Origin: Mycetohabitans endofungorum
Lineage (GTDB): Bacteria; Pseudomonadota; Gammaproteobacteria; Burkholderiales; Burkholderiaceae
Length of the DNA stretch: 64,000 nucleotides
Reading direction: 5' to 3'
NCBI RefSeq assembly: GCF_002927045.1
Contig: NZ_PRDW01000004.1
Span: forward strand, 124,001-188,000
Under the pieces are notes generated by a model. The model searched no databases. It was not told the origin of the DNA and saw nothing but the letters and a program-made list of their open reading frames with translations. The position numbers were made by a program, and so were the translations under genes. Positions 19,351 to 26,851 of this stretch are shown piece after piece. How positions within the stretch are numbered: the first letter of the stretch is position 1; each line of letters starts with the position of its first letter.

Positions 19351-19735
19351 TCCATGTCTGTGAGCGGCCGATCAGCGACACGCCGATATAACCGCGCACG
19401 ACCAGCTTCTGGCCGTTGTCCTCGACGTGCATCTTGCACTTGTAGACCTTGCCGTTTTCCGGATCAAGGATATGTCCACCTTTCCAGCCGTCTCCGTCCT
19501 GTTTCATGCCATCGATGATCGTCATGCCAAGCATCAACTGGTTCTTGCGCGCGCCCGTGCATGCGGTGCAGCGGCGATCGGGTTGATTGTTTGCGGCCAG
19601 CCCCTTGACGATTTTGCCTGACAGCGTGCCGTCGGCTTCCTGCGCGATTTGGACCAATGCCTTCGGTTGTCCTGTGTGGTCGTTGATCGTTTACCAAACG
19701 CCAATCGGCGATGCGTTGTCGGCGGCGAAGGCGCG
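19337..19735 (-). pseudogene. DUF2147 family protein, broken by an in-frame stop and loss of signal peptide
   Basis: The 3' part (19337-19657) encodes a clear DUF2147 C-terminus: GKIVKG, CTACTGARK, GGHILDPENGKVYKCKM, VRGYIGVSLIGRSQTW. Upstream in the same frame is ADNASPIGVW, a TAA at 19691-19693, then TINDHTGQPKALVQI. The family normally reads GxWKTIDD here, so one AAA-to-TAA change explains the stop. Further upstream no frame gives a clean signal peptide, so the N-terminus has also decayed. DUF2147 proteins are small exported proteins of unknown function. Confidence 0.8.
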
Positions 19736-20201
19736 GGTCGTTATCTTCACGGGCCATGGTGAACCCGGTGCGATGGTGGTGTGCCGCGTCGCATGATGCA
19801 GGGTCGCGAACCGACACATACTCACAGTGCGGTACGGCACGGCGTCGACGGTGCCACCGATCATGAAAAGCATACGGCAAAGCGGCGCTGCCGTTTGGTA
19901 GAACGACTTCTAAGCGCACGTGCGGTCGCTGGCATTTGCTCATTGCGCCCAACCCGTGCCGGCCGATAGCACGCCCGAAGTGTTGGTCGATCGTAGTCAG
20001 TGAGATATGGCGGAATGCTCGCGAATTATTGCGGCGCTGGGCATCAAGGCTGGAAGTGGCACGACACCGTGCAGCATCTGGGCTTTAGCCGCGCGGTATT
20101 ATAGGAAAAGATGCATCAATACTAGATCTCCGACGAGGAACCCGAAACCCACGAATTTAAGTAATATTGACCCCACGAAAAAGCGCACACTCGGAAAACA
20201 A
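19736..20201. other. Non-coding stretch between the DUF2147 pseudogene and the DUF2968 gene
   Basis: 466 bp without a gene I can support. It holds the eroded 5' end of the DUF2147 gene and, around 20015-20102, a 30-residue open stretch (GMLANYCGAG onwards) that could be a gene relic but is too short to assign. The last 100 bp are AT-richer and probably carry the promoter of the following gene. Confidence 0.45.
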
Positions 20202-20921
20202 ATGAATCAATTACCACGAGCAAGGGGTAGGGTGCTGACGGCGGTTGCCGTGGCCATCGTCAGTCAAGCAGCGACCGCGTGGGCCGGTGCGCCGTCACAG
20301 GAGACGGCCAGTAGCGTCGCTATCACGCAGGAGCCGGCTGCCAACGTTGTGTTGCCCGGCGCGGTGGCGTCCAGCGCGCTAACGGCTGACGAGGCACACA
20401 ATTCAACCGGCGGCAATGTCGCGGAATTGCAACGGCTGATCCACGCTTCGGCGTTGACCGAATTTCGCACGGCGTATAACGGCAGCTACGGTGCGAGCCT
20501 GCTGTTCTACGGCAAGGAGATGACCTATTACATTGCATTGTTCCAACAAAAAAACTTTTGGCGTGTGATCAAGACGCAGGACCCGGTCCGGGCCGAAGCC
20601 ATCTATGCGGGTTTAGTGCGGCAGACCGTGCAACTGTCCGATATCGAAATTCGTCGTGCGCGGCTGGAGGCGCAGAAGGCATTCACCGACCGCATGATCG
20701 CGCTGTCGCGTGATCGAGCTGTGCGGTTGCAGGCAGACCTGAACGTGGCGCGCGTGCAGGAGGCGGAAGTCACAACTCGCCAGAAACAGACCGCGGCGCA
20801 GGCGCAGGCACTGGGCGAGCAGAAAGCTGCTGCGCAAACGCAGCTGCGCGAGTTGCAGCGGCATATCCGTGACTTGCAACGTCAGACCGAAGCCGGCTTG
20901 CCGCGCTCGAAGCCCCGCTGA
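20202..20921 (+). CDS. DUF2968 family exported protein
   Basis: 239 residues. An N-terminal Sec signal peptide (basic start, hydrophobic core, AWA cleavage near residue 27) is followed by a conserved block (LIHASALTEFRTAYNGSYGAS). A long coiled-coil tail rich in Ala, Gln, Arg and Glu follows (about 145-230). The pattern resembles DUF2968 proteins of Burkholderia; function unknown, probably periplasmic. I start at ATG 20202 because it heads the signal peptide and GGAAAA lies just upstream; the frame is open to 20007. It converges on the AI-2E-family permease gene. Confidence 0.75.
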   Translation: MNQLPRARGRVLTAVAVAIVSQAATAWAGAPSQETASSVAITQEPAANVVLPGAVASSALTADEAHNSTGGNVAELQRLIHASALTEFRTAYNGSYGASLLFYGKEMTYYIALFQQKNFWRVIKTQDPVRAEAIYAGLVRQTVQLSDIEIRRARLEAQKAFTDRMIALSRDRAVRLQADLNVARVQEAEVTTRQKQTAAQAQALGEQKAAAQTQLRELQRHIRDLQRQTEAGLPRSKPR

Positions 20922-20963
20922 GCGGCGTGCCTGCCGCTACGTGACTTAGCTCCGCGCAGGCGA

Positions 20964-20982
20964 TCGAGCGCACGGCGCTCGA
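20964..20982. terminator. Hairpin between convergent genes
   Basis: TCGAGCGC (20964-20971), loop ACG, GCGCTCGA (20975-20982): a perfect eight-pair stem between two convergent stop codons. There is no T-tract, so termination in either direction is only suggested. Confidence 0.4.
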
Positions 20983-21032
20983 CACCGCGGGCAGCGGCAG
21001 TTGAGCGCCGCGCTTACGCATCGCTGGATCGC

Positions 21033-22196
21033 TCACGCATCGCTGGACAAGTCCTCGTGCCGCGCCGCCCGCGGTGTCCGACGCCGCCGCCGCGCGCCGT
21101 TGCGCGGCAGCGGCATCGCGCCATCGACAGCGGAGGGCGGATGGGTCTCGTCGCGCGCAATGAGCACTGAAATGTCCCAGCACGCGATGAACAGCGCGGC
21201 AATCAATGGGCCGATGACAAAGCCGTTGATGCCGAACGTGGCCATGCCACCGACCGTGGAGATCAGCACGACCCAGTCAGGCAGCTTGGTGTCCTTGCCC
21301 ACCAGGATCGGGCGCAGGAGGTTGTCTACTCCACCGATCACCAGTGAGCAGAACAAAACGAGCACGATCGCCTTCCACAACGGACCGGCCAGCAGGAAAT
21401 AGATCGCCGCCGGCCCCCAGACCAGCGCCGAGCCGATCGCCGGCAGCAGTGACAGGAACGCCATCAACGTGCCCCACAGCAGCGAGCCGCTGATGCCGAG
21501 AATGAAGAAAATCAGGCCGCCGAGCAGGCCCTGCACCGCAGCCACCGCGATATTGCCTTTGACCGTCGCGCGCACCACGGTGGTGAACTTGCCGAGCAGC
21601 TTTTGCTTGTGCGAGTCGGCCAGCGGCACCGCTTCACGGATACGCAGCGAGATGGCGCCGCCGTCGCGTAGCAGGAAGAACACCATATACAGCATGATGC
21701 CAAAGCCGACGGCGAACTGCAGCGTATTCTGGCCGATTTCGACCGCCTGCGCGGCCACGAATTGACTGATGCGGGCGGCCCCTTCGGTCAGCCTGGCCTG
21801 CAGGCTTTGCATGTCGGCCAGGCCGACGTCGTTCAGCCAGTGCTGCGCAAACGCGGGCAGCGCGCCAACCGCCTTCTGGAAATACAGCGCGATGTTCCAC
21901 TGGCCGGTCTTGATTTGCTCGTAGGCGAACGAGACTTCTTGCACGAGCGTGCCGATCATCAGGCTCACAGGCAGGATCACGACCAGCACGCACAGGCTTA
22001 ACGTCGCCAGGGCCGCGAGGTTCGGGCGGTTGCCCAGCCGCATCGTCAGCGTGCGCTGCAACGGCTGGAATAGGATGGCCAAGATCGTGCCCCAAAAAAT
22101 CGCGCCGAAGAACGGCAGCAGGATCCAAATGAGCGCGAACGATACCGCGAACAGCAGAATTTGAAAGCCTCTTTGATTCCGTGTGTCTTTATCCAT
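21033..22196 (-). CDS. AI-2E family (PerM/YdiK-type) inner-membrane permease
   Basis: 387 residues from ATG 22196. About eight membrane helices are visible in the family layout: two at the N-terminus, a soluble stretch around 100-160, then the later helices. FFILGISGSLLWGTLMAFLSLLPAIGSALVWGPAAIYFL is the conserved core, cut here only to name it by its LLPAIGSALVWGPAA centre. GGVDNLLRPILVGKD is a family signature. The C-terminal 35 residues are strongly basic. The members of this family export varied substrates; the substrate here is not readable. The frame extends to 22256 but MDKDTRNQRG looks like the start. Confidence 0.85.
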   Translation of the reverse strand: MDKDTRNQRGFQILLFAVSFALIWILLPFFGAIFWGTILAILFQPLQRTLTMRLGNRPNLAALATLSLCVLVVILPVSLMIGTLVQEVSFAYEQIKTGQWNIALYFQKAVGALPAFAQHWLNDVGLADMQSLQARLTEGAARISQFVAAQAVEIGQNTLQFAVGFGIMLYMVFFLLRDGGAISLRIREAVPLADSHKQKLLGKFTTVVRATVKGNIAVAAVQGLLGGLIFFILGISGSLLWGTLMAFLSLLPAIGSALVWGPAAIYFLLAGPLWKAIVLVLFCSLVIGGVDNLLRPILVGKDTKLPDWVVLISTVGGMATFGINGFVIGPLIAALFIACWDISVLIARDETHPPSAVDGAMPLPRNGARRRRRTPRAARHEDLSSDA

Positions 22197-22528
22197 GGGT
22201 TCGGTCGGCCGCGCCGGGCGGGCCGCGCGTAGAGAGTAATGACGTTTGCCAAGCATTCGTGCAGCGCAATCTTGACATGGTGTGTGCGACGCGTCACGCG
22301 ATGGCTGCGCGCGCTGATGGCGTTCGGCGCCGCGTACAACCGGATCTTAAGCCGACGTCATGTGGCGTCCTGTGCTTCGCACTGAATACATTGGCCGCAC
22401 TGGATGTGCAGCAGAGCGGTCACTCGCAATGCATCGGCTTGGCTGAAGCAGCACTCGTGTATGGACCGGGGCACGGCATCTGCTACGCATTTGCTGCTAA
22501 CACAGGCCCATTTTGCATGGAGAGCATT
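22197..22528. other. Intergenic region between the permease and the acidic protein gene
   Basis: 332 bp between divergent genes. I see no gene, RNA or strong hairpin in it. A GGAGAG ribosome-binding site for the acidic protein lies at its end. Confidence 0.5.
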
Positions 22529-22885
22529 ATGAACAGCACACTGGATCCCGACAACGATTTGCCGCAACCCCACGTGCCCGGCCACGATACCGAAGCGCTC
22601 GGTCCTGGCGATTCGTCAGACACCGGCAGTGACACGGTCGGCGCGAAACGTCATGACTTCGATCGTGACACGGAGTTGGACAACCATGCGCTTGAAACGG
22701 GCATCGCGGAACAAGGCAGTGACACCGATAGCGCCGGCACGGGCGAGCGTGCTGCCGCCGATGGCGACGAGACGATAGCGCTCGATGCGGACGTGATGCC
22801 GGACCGGATCGAGCACCTACCTTCCCAGGGGCAGGCCGACAGCGAGCTGAGTGAGCCCACAGACGCTGGCGTACGCGATCGTTGA
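22529..22885 (+). CDS. Small acidic hypothetical protein
   Basis: 118 residues, rich in Asp, Glu, Gly, Ser and Thr, with few hydrophobic residues. It has no signal peptide or membrane segment and is probably disordered. GAKRHDFDRDTELDNHALETG and GTGERAAADG look like conserved islands in a variable acidic background. I recall similar short acidic proteins in Burkholderia but no function. ATG 22529 is preceded by GGAGAG at 22519-22524; the frame is open far upstream but the earlier part is not protein-like. Confidence 0.6.
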   Translation: MNSTLDPDNDLPQPHVPGHDTEALGPGDSSDTGSDTVGAKRHDFDRDTELDNHALETGIAEQGSDTDSAGTGERAAADGDETIALDADVMPDRIEHLPSQGQADSELSEPTDAGVRDR

Positions 22886-23076
22886 CAGGGCAGCCGGAAT
22901 GCTGCGGATCGATTCGGCACGTTTTCACGACAACCCGTGGCAGTGTCTCCGCAATGCGCGTGCCGGTGTGGCTGCAAAAAAACACCATAAAGGCACGGTG
23001 TTTGCTAATATCACCCGTGAGTTACGGCGGGGCTATGGCCGTGCTCGACCATGCCACTTTAATTGGAGAACCGATA

Positions 23077-23610
23077 ATGAAGTTAACTACAGTCGCTTGC
23101 ATTGGTGCACTGCTGTTTACCCCGGTTGTTCACGCTCAAACGCAGGCTGCGTCAACGACGGCCGCGAATCCGCTATCCAGCGTGGACCGTGACTTCATAC
23201 AGGCGGCCACGATGTCATCGTCAACCGAGATTGATGCGGGGAAGATCGCGCATAAGAATACGAGTAACGCAGACGTCAGATCGTTTGCGCGTCACATGAT
23301 CGCCGACCATATGAGGCTGACGGTGCAGCTCAAAGCGGTGGCGCCTCATGGCGTGGTGGTGCCGAAGGACAACTCCGACACCGCGCTGCTCGATTCACTT
23401 AAACCATTGATTGGCGCGGACTTCGATCGCGCGTACGTGCGTAAAATGGGCTTAGAAATGCACAAGCAAACTATCGCCGCATTCGAGAAAGAAGCGAAGG
23501 AGGGGGAGAATCCGTCGTTGAAGCAAGCGGCGCTAGAGGCTCTGCCCACACTTAGAGAGCATTACAAGATGTCGCAGAACCTTGCGGAAAAGCTGGGGGT
23601 GACCGAGTAA
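23077..23610 (+). CDS. DUF4142 exported ferritin-like-fold protein
   Basis: 177 residues. The N-terminal signal peptide (MKLTTVACIGALLF, cleaved near VHA-Q) targets the periplasm. The mature part is a four-helix-bundle DUF4142 domain: DRDFIQAATMSSSTEIDAGKIA, the pair of nearby residues FARHMIADH, then the YVRKMGLEMHKQTI helix and LREHYKMS. ATG 23077 is preceded by TTGGAGAA. Function unknown, often considered stress-linked. It is followed by a hairpin at 23627-23654. Confidence 0.85.
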   Translation: MKLTTVACIGALLFTPVVHAQTQAASTTAANPLSSVDRDFIQAATMSSSTEIDAGKIAHKNTSNADVRSFARHMIADHMRLTVQLKAVAPHGVVVPKDNSDTALLDSLKPLIGADFDRAYVRKMGLEMHKQTIAAFEKEAKEGENPSLKQAALEALPTLREHYKMSQNLAEKLGVTE

Positions 23611-23626
23611 GTCGCAAGCAAGCCAA

Positions 23627-23654
23627 CCTGCGCCTGTTTTGTAACGGGCGCAGG
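23627..23654. terminator. Hairpin between the DUF4142 gene and mipA
   Basis: CCTGCGCCTGTT (23627-23638), loop TTGT, AACGGGCGCAGG (23643-23654): twelve pairs with one T-G wobble. It sits between two convergent genes and may end both transcripts. No long T-tract follows on the plus strand. Confidence 0.45.
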
Positions 23655-23765
23655 GTCGGCGAAGAGTTGCGCACGCATGACGGTTGCCGCGCTGCCACAC
23701 TCGTCATCGTAGGGCTGTTGAGCGCCGTTGTGAGTGCATATCGACTTATCTGGCAAGGCCCGTCA

Positions 23766-24674
23766 TTAAAACTGGTAATTGATCGACACGTCGCAGACGC
23801 CGTTGAGCCGCGTACGGGTAATCGGACTGTCGGCCGCGCTGCCCAGCAGGCGTTTGAATGCACCATCGGCGCTCACGAACCAGTGTTTGTTCACGAAGTA
23901 GACCATCGTCACACCAAAGCCGGCTGATTTCAGCCCGGCGCTCGCATCATAGCGGCGATACCCGGAGCGCAAGGCTTGGTCGGCAGTGACGCCGAACCAG
24001 CTGTTCATGTATTTCGAGTCCGCAAATGTTACGGACGGACCCGCGAACCAATAGAATTTCTCCGAGCTGCCCGGTAGGGGCATATAGGTGCCTAGGTCGA
24101 ACGTCCAACCGTTCGAGCCGCCGAAGCTGCGTGTGGCTACGCCCCGGACCACCAGTGGAAACGCCTTCGATACCACGTACTCGGCGGCGATCTTCATTTC
24201 CGGCGCCGGGTTGATGTTGTCTAGTCCAGCCAGCCGTGACGCATCGTCGTGTGCGCGTCGGCCAAGATCGTATGCCGCCGCGACGCTCACGCGCCAATTC
24301 GGACCGCGCAGCACATTGACGCCGATGCCTTCGCCGGTCGATAAGAAGGCGAGGTCGCGATAGCGCATGTCCACGCTCGGGCCGACCAATGTGCGATACC
24401 GATTCTCACCCTCGTAGCGTGGCTCGAATGTCGAGCCGATGCCAATCCTCGCCTCCCATTCCGGGATGGACGACATGTACAGTTTTTGCAGTGGAACACC
24501 AGCCGAATACTGCCATTCGCCCAGCGGCGACGGGGTTTGCGCCTGCGTCGGCGCAGTGTAAATCGTCAATGCCATTGCGGCTGCGGCAAACGGGACGGCA
24601 TCCCGTCGCAGCGAGCCGCGAACGCGACTCGTTGAGCAGGGTCGTTGTTTCGCAGTGCAGATGTCGAGCGCCAT
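23766..24674 (-). CDS. MipA/OmpV family outer-membrane protein
   Basis: 302 residues from ATG 24674, which is preceded by CGGAGA. A signal-like N-terminus ends at about residue 45 (PTQAQ). The rest is a beta-barrel of the MipA/OmpV family: ARIGIGSTFEPRYEGENRYRTLVGP at the first strands, alternating strands with aromatic edges, and the C-terminal ISINYQF-type end that fits outer-membrane insertion. MipA proteins are linked to MltA/PBP1B scaffolding or to antibiotic and metal stress. No two-component partner, often adjacent in other bacteria, is seen here. Confidence 0.85.
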   Translation of the reverse strand: MALDICTAKQRPCSTSRVRGSLRRDAVPFAAAAMALTIYTAPTQAQTPSPLGEWQYSAGVPLQKLYMSSIPEWEARIGIGSTFEPRYEGENRYRTLVGPSVDMRYRDLAFLSTGEGIGVNVLRGPNWRVSVAAAYDLGRRAHDDASRLAGLDNINPAPEMKIAAEYVVSKAFPLVVRGVATRSFGGSNGWTFDLGTYMPLPGSSEKFYWFAGPSVTFADSKYMNSWFGVTADQALRSGYRRYDASAGLKSAGFGVTMVYFVNKHWFVSADGAFKRLLGSAADSPITRTRLNGVCDVSINYQF

Positions 24675-25079
24675 TGAGTCTCCGATTGTTAAGCGGACGA
24701 GCCAGGGAAGCACGTACTGTGCCAATCGGACGCAGGGCCGTCCCGTTCCTGTGTTGCAATGCAGCCTCGCTGGGGTACTGTCATGTGCAGCAGTCTGCGG
24801 CGAAGACTGGATGCGGCAACGACAGCACAGTGTAGTGAAAAATTTGCCGTCATGGGGCGCTGTCTCGCGCCAGGCCACACGCCGCTTACCTGGCCTCTCG
24901 GGCCGGCACCGGTTGATCGCGCACCCGTGCTATTGCCAGAACGAGTCGATCGTGATGAGCGACCTGTATCGCATGCCACGCAGAGGCCACCGCGTCCTGC
25001 CGGGTATGACGGTTGCGCACACCGATGTGCCGCGCATGTTGCGCGGCGCGCTATACGGTGCGGTACCGGCGAGGAAAAC
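24675..25079. other. Divergent intergenic region between mipA and the DUF892 gene
   Basis: 405 bp. It must contain the promoters of both flanking genes, but none is clear enough to place. A 42-codon open stretch from about 24955 shows no family resemblance or ribosome site and I do not call it. Confidence 0.45.
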
Positions 25080-25592
25080 ATGATGACGAGCCCACGCGAA
25101 CATATGATCGATTGGTTGAAGGATGCCTATGCGATGGAGCAGCATGCGGAGTCGATGCTCAAGGCGCAAGCGTCGAGGCTGGAACATTATCCCAAGCTCA
25201 AACAGCGCATCGAGCAGCACATTGACGAGACGCTGTCCCAGCAAAAGCTGCTCGAACAGTGCTTGGACCGGCTAAACAGCAGCCCGTCAACGATCAAGAA
25301 CCTTGCCGCTCGGGCTGCCGCGTTTGGGCAGGCGCTCGGCGGGATGACCGTCACCGATGAGGTGGTCAAGGGCAGCATGGCCAGCTATGTGTTCGAACAC
25401 ATCGAAATTGCCGCGTACACGACATTGATTGCGGCCGCCCGCGCGGCCGGAGACGCGGAGACGCAACGTTGCTGCGAGCAGATCTTGCCACAGGAGGTCG
25501 AGATGGCACGCTGGCTGCACGACAACCTACCGGACGTCGTGACCGCCTACCTGGCTCGTTCCGCGGGCGAGCGCGACGACGCCAAGCGTTGA
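25080..25592 (+). CDS. DUF892 / YciE-type ferritin-like protein
   Basis: 170 residues, all helical. The MIDWLKDAYAMEQHAESML start with paired Glu/His, HIDETLSQQKLLEQCL, and the later YVFEHIEIAAYTTLIAAARAAGD helix give the E...E..H pattern of the DUF892 four-helix bundle. These proteins are associated with general or envelope stress. GAGGA lies 5 bases before ATG 25080. Its place next to a CBS-BON gene and FNR boxes recalls low-oxygen gene clusters of Burkholderia. Whether it binds metal here is not shown. Confidence 0.8.
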   Translation: MMTSPREHMIDWLKDAYAMEQHAESMLKAQASRLEHYPKLKQRIEQHIDETLSQQKLLEQCLDRLNSSPSTIKNLAARAAAFGQALGGMTVTDEVVKGSMASYVFEHIEIAAYTTLIAAARAAGDAETQRCCEQILPQEVEMARWLHDNLPDVVTAYLARSAGERDDAKR

Positions 25593-25623
25593 CACTCGCT
25601 ACAGGCATGCAAGGAACCCGCTC

Positions 25624-25728
25624 ATGGGCATGGCCAGCATCTCGCCGGGCCGGCGCGGCTTCATTCGGATGCTCGCCTATGGCGCACCGGCCGCCGCCGG
25701 CGCGCTGGCGACAGCGGCGGCCGGTGGC
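25624..25728 (+). pseudogene. Possible truncated Tat-signal protein
   Basis: ATG 25624 is preceded by AAGGAA at good spacing. It starts a typical twin-arginine signal: GRRGFIRMLAYGAPAAAGALATAAA. After residue 35 the frame becomes an Arg/His-rich string that is only the reverse of the CBS-BON gene. The signal peptide therefore has no mature protein. I read it as a gene cut off by the deletion that also damaged its neighbour, or a very short remnant. Confidence 0.3.
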
Positions 25729-25782
25729 GACAGAGACGGGCTGCACGCTCGGCGCCGCGCCGCAACACGGCGACGTGCTGTG

Positions 25783-26326
25783 TTACATCACGGGCGCCAG
25801 CGGGTACGGTACGGGGTGGTCCTCGACGGCGTTGACGCTGGGGATGTTCTGCGCGGCGACGCGCATCGCCCTGATTTCGTTATCGGACCATTGTTAGCCC
25901 CACAGGTGAACGATCCCGTTGCGCACGACGATGTTGTGCTCCGCAAACGTCCACTTGCGTTCCGCCAACTCAGCGATCAACCTTGCGCGCAATTTCGCGT
26001 CGCTTGCCGATGCGCCCGGCGGTGACGTATCTTTCGATGCCGGGATGCTGGTCAGCGCCCGCACGAAGTCGGCGCGGCTCGCGATGCCACCAGCCGGTCC
26101 ACCTGTATGACGGGCAGGCGCTTGATGTGCGATGCTGTTCATCCGTGCGTAGTTCGATGCGATGCCACCGATCCGGCTCGCTGAGCATGCCGACCAGCAC
26201 ACCCGCGTCGTCGACCATCGGCACGCCACCGATAGGGTGCTCGACCAACATCTTGGCGGCATCGCGCACCGTCATGGCAGGCGTCACGGTAATGACGCCG
26301 GTAGTCATCACGTCGATGGCTTTCAT
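25783..26326 (-). pseudogene. CBS-BON domain protein, disrupted by deletion, frameshift and stop
   Basis: The 5' end (from ATG 26326) encodes an intact first CBS domain: MKAIDVMTTGVITVTP, KMLVEHPIGGVPMVDDAG. After RIELRTDEQH the second CBS domain is mostly missing. Only IKRLPVIQVDRLV remains, in another frame, followed by a shift into GIASRADFVRALTSIPAS. The BON domain (AERKWTFAEHNIVVRNGIVHLWG) is stopped by TAA at 25894-25896, yet continues in frame as IRAMRVAAQNIPSVNAVEDH to TAA at 25783. Three lesions make it non-functional. Intact relatives are thought to sense adenosine nucleotides and act in low-oxygen stress. A perfect FNR box lies 69 bp upstream. Confidence 0.85.
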
Positions 26327-26394
26327 GGTCGTGTCCTCTCAAAAAAGAATCAGATTACCCACGGATAGCTTGTCAGTTGGCGCGGGCGGTTGAG

Positions 26395-26408
26395 TTGATC
26401 GAAATCAA
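26395..26408. promoter_or_regulatory. FNR/Anr box 1 (perfect palindrome)
   Basis: TTGATCGAAATCAA matches the TTGAT-N4-ATCAA consensus of FNR/Anr regulators exactly. It lies 69 bp before the CBS-BON pseudogene start and about 290 bp before the CydX-like gene, so it probably served the former. Confidence 0.75.
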
Positions 26409-26448
26409 GCCGTGCCTTGAGGTGGCGCGTCGGTGGGCGACGTGTGAT

Positions 26449-26462
26449 TTGATTCCAGTCAA
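26449..26462. promoter_or_regulatory. FNR/Anr box 2 (one mismatch)
   Basis: TTGATTCCAGTCAA differs from the FNR/Anr consensus at one base. It is 54 bp from box 1 on the side of the CydX-like and HemN-like genes. A weaker third site, TTGATTTGCGTCAT, is at 26556-26569. Confidence 0.6.
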
Positions 26463-26695
26463 GGGCTCGGGCGCGGATTGAGGTGATCATTGATACGTGG
26501 AGCGAATACTTGTGTTCGCGTCGTGTGCTCGGATGGTTGGCTACCGCGATGCTTATTGATTTGCGTCATGGCGCATCGGCACGCGATACACGATGCTGCG
26601 TTTATCAATGTTGCGTCCTTTGTACACGACGGGCATCCGGCGAGCCGGCCTGCCGGGCGGCGGACCAGCTTACGAGGCGTATGCCAGAGGGAAAA

Positions 26696-26851
26696 ATGAG
26701 TTATTTGACGTGGATGATCGGTGTGGGTGCGGCGCTGTACGCGGGCTTTGCCAGTGCGATGTGGTTCGAGACGAATCGGGGTTCGATGCGCATCCCATGT
26801 CCCGGGCGAACTGCGCCAACGGAGGAATCGAAAAGGAGAACAGGATCTTGA
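26696..26851 (+). CDS. CydX/YbgT-like small membrane protein (orphan)
   Basis: 51 residues. The N-terminal MSYLTWMIGVGAALYAGF followed by AMWFE matches the pattern of CydX, the small helix that stabilises cytochrome bd oxidase (W, G, then MWxE). The remaining 25 residues are polar and unlike CydX. AGAGGG precedes the ATG. No cydA or cydB lies nearby, so the partner is elsewhere or lost. Its TGA overlaps the TTG start of the HemN-like gene (TTGA, 26848-26851), and FNR boxes lie upstream. The match rests on about 25 residues. Confidence 0.55.
   Translation: MSYLTWMIGVGAALYAGFASAMWFETNRGSMRIPCPGRTAPTEESKRRTGS

Noticed and set aside
20015-20102. 30-residue open stretch GMLANYCGAG onwards, a possible gene relic
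   Set aside because: Too short, no ribosome site, no family recognised.
24955-25083. 42-codon frame upstream of the DUF892 gene
   Set aside because: No ribosome site or resemblance; probably promoter region.
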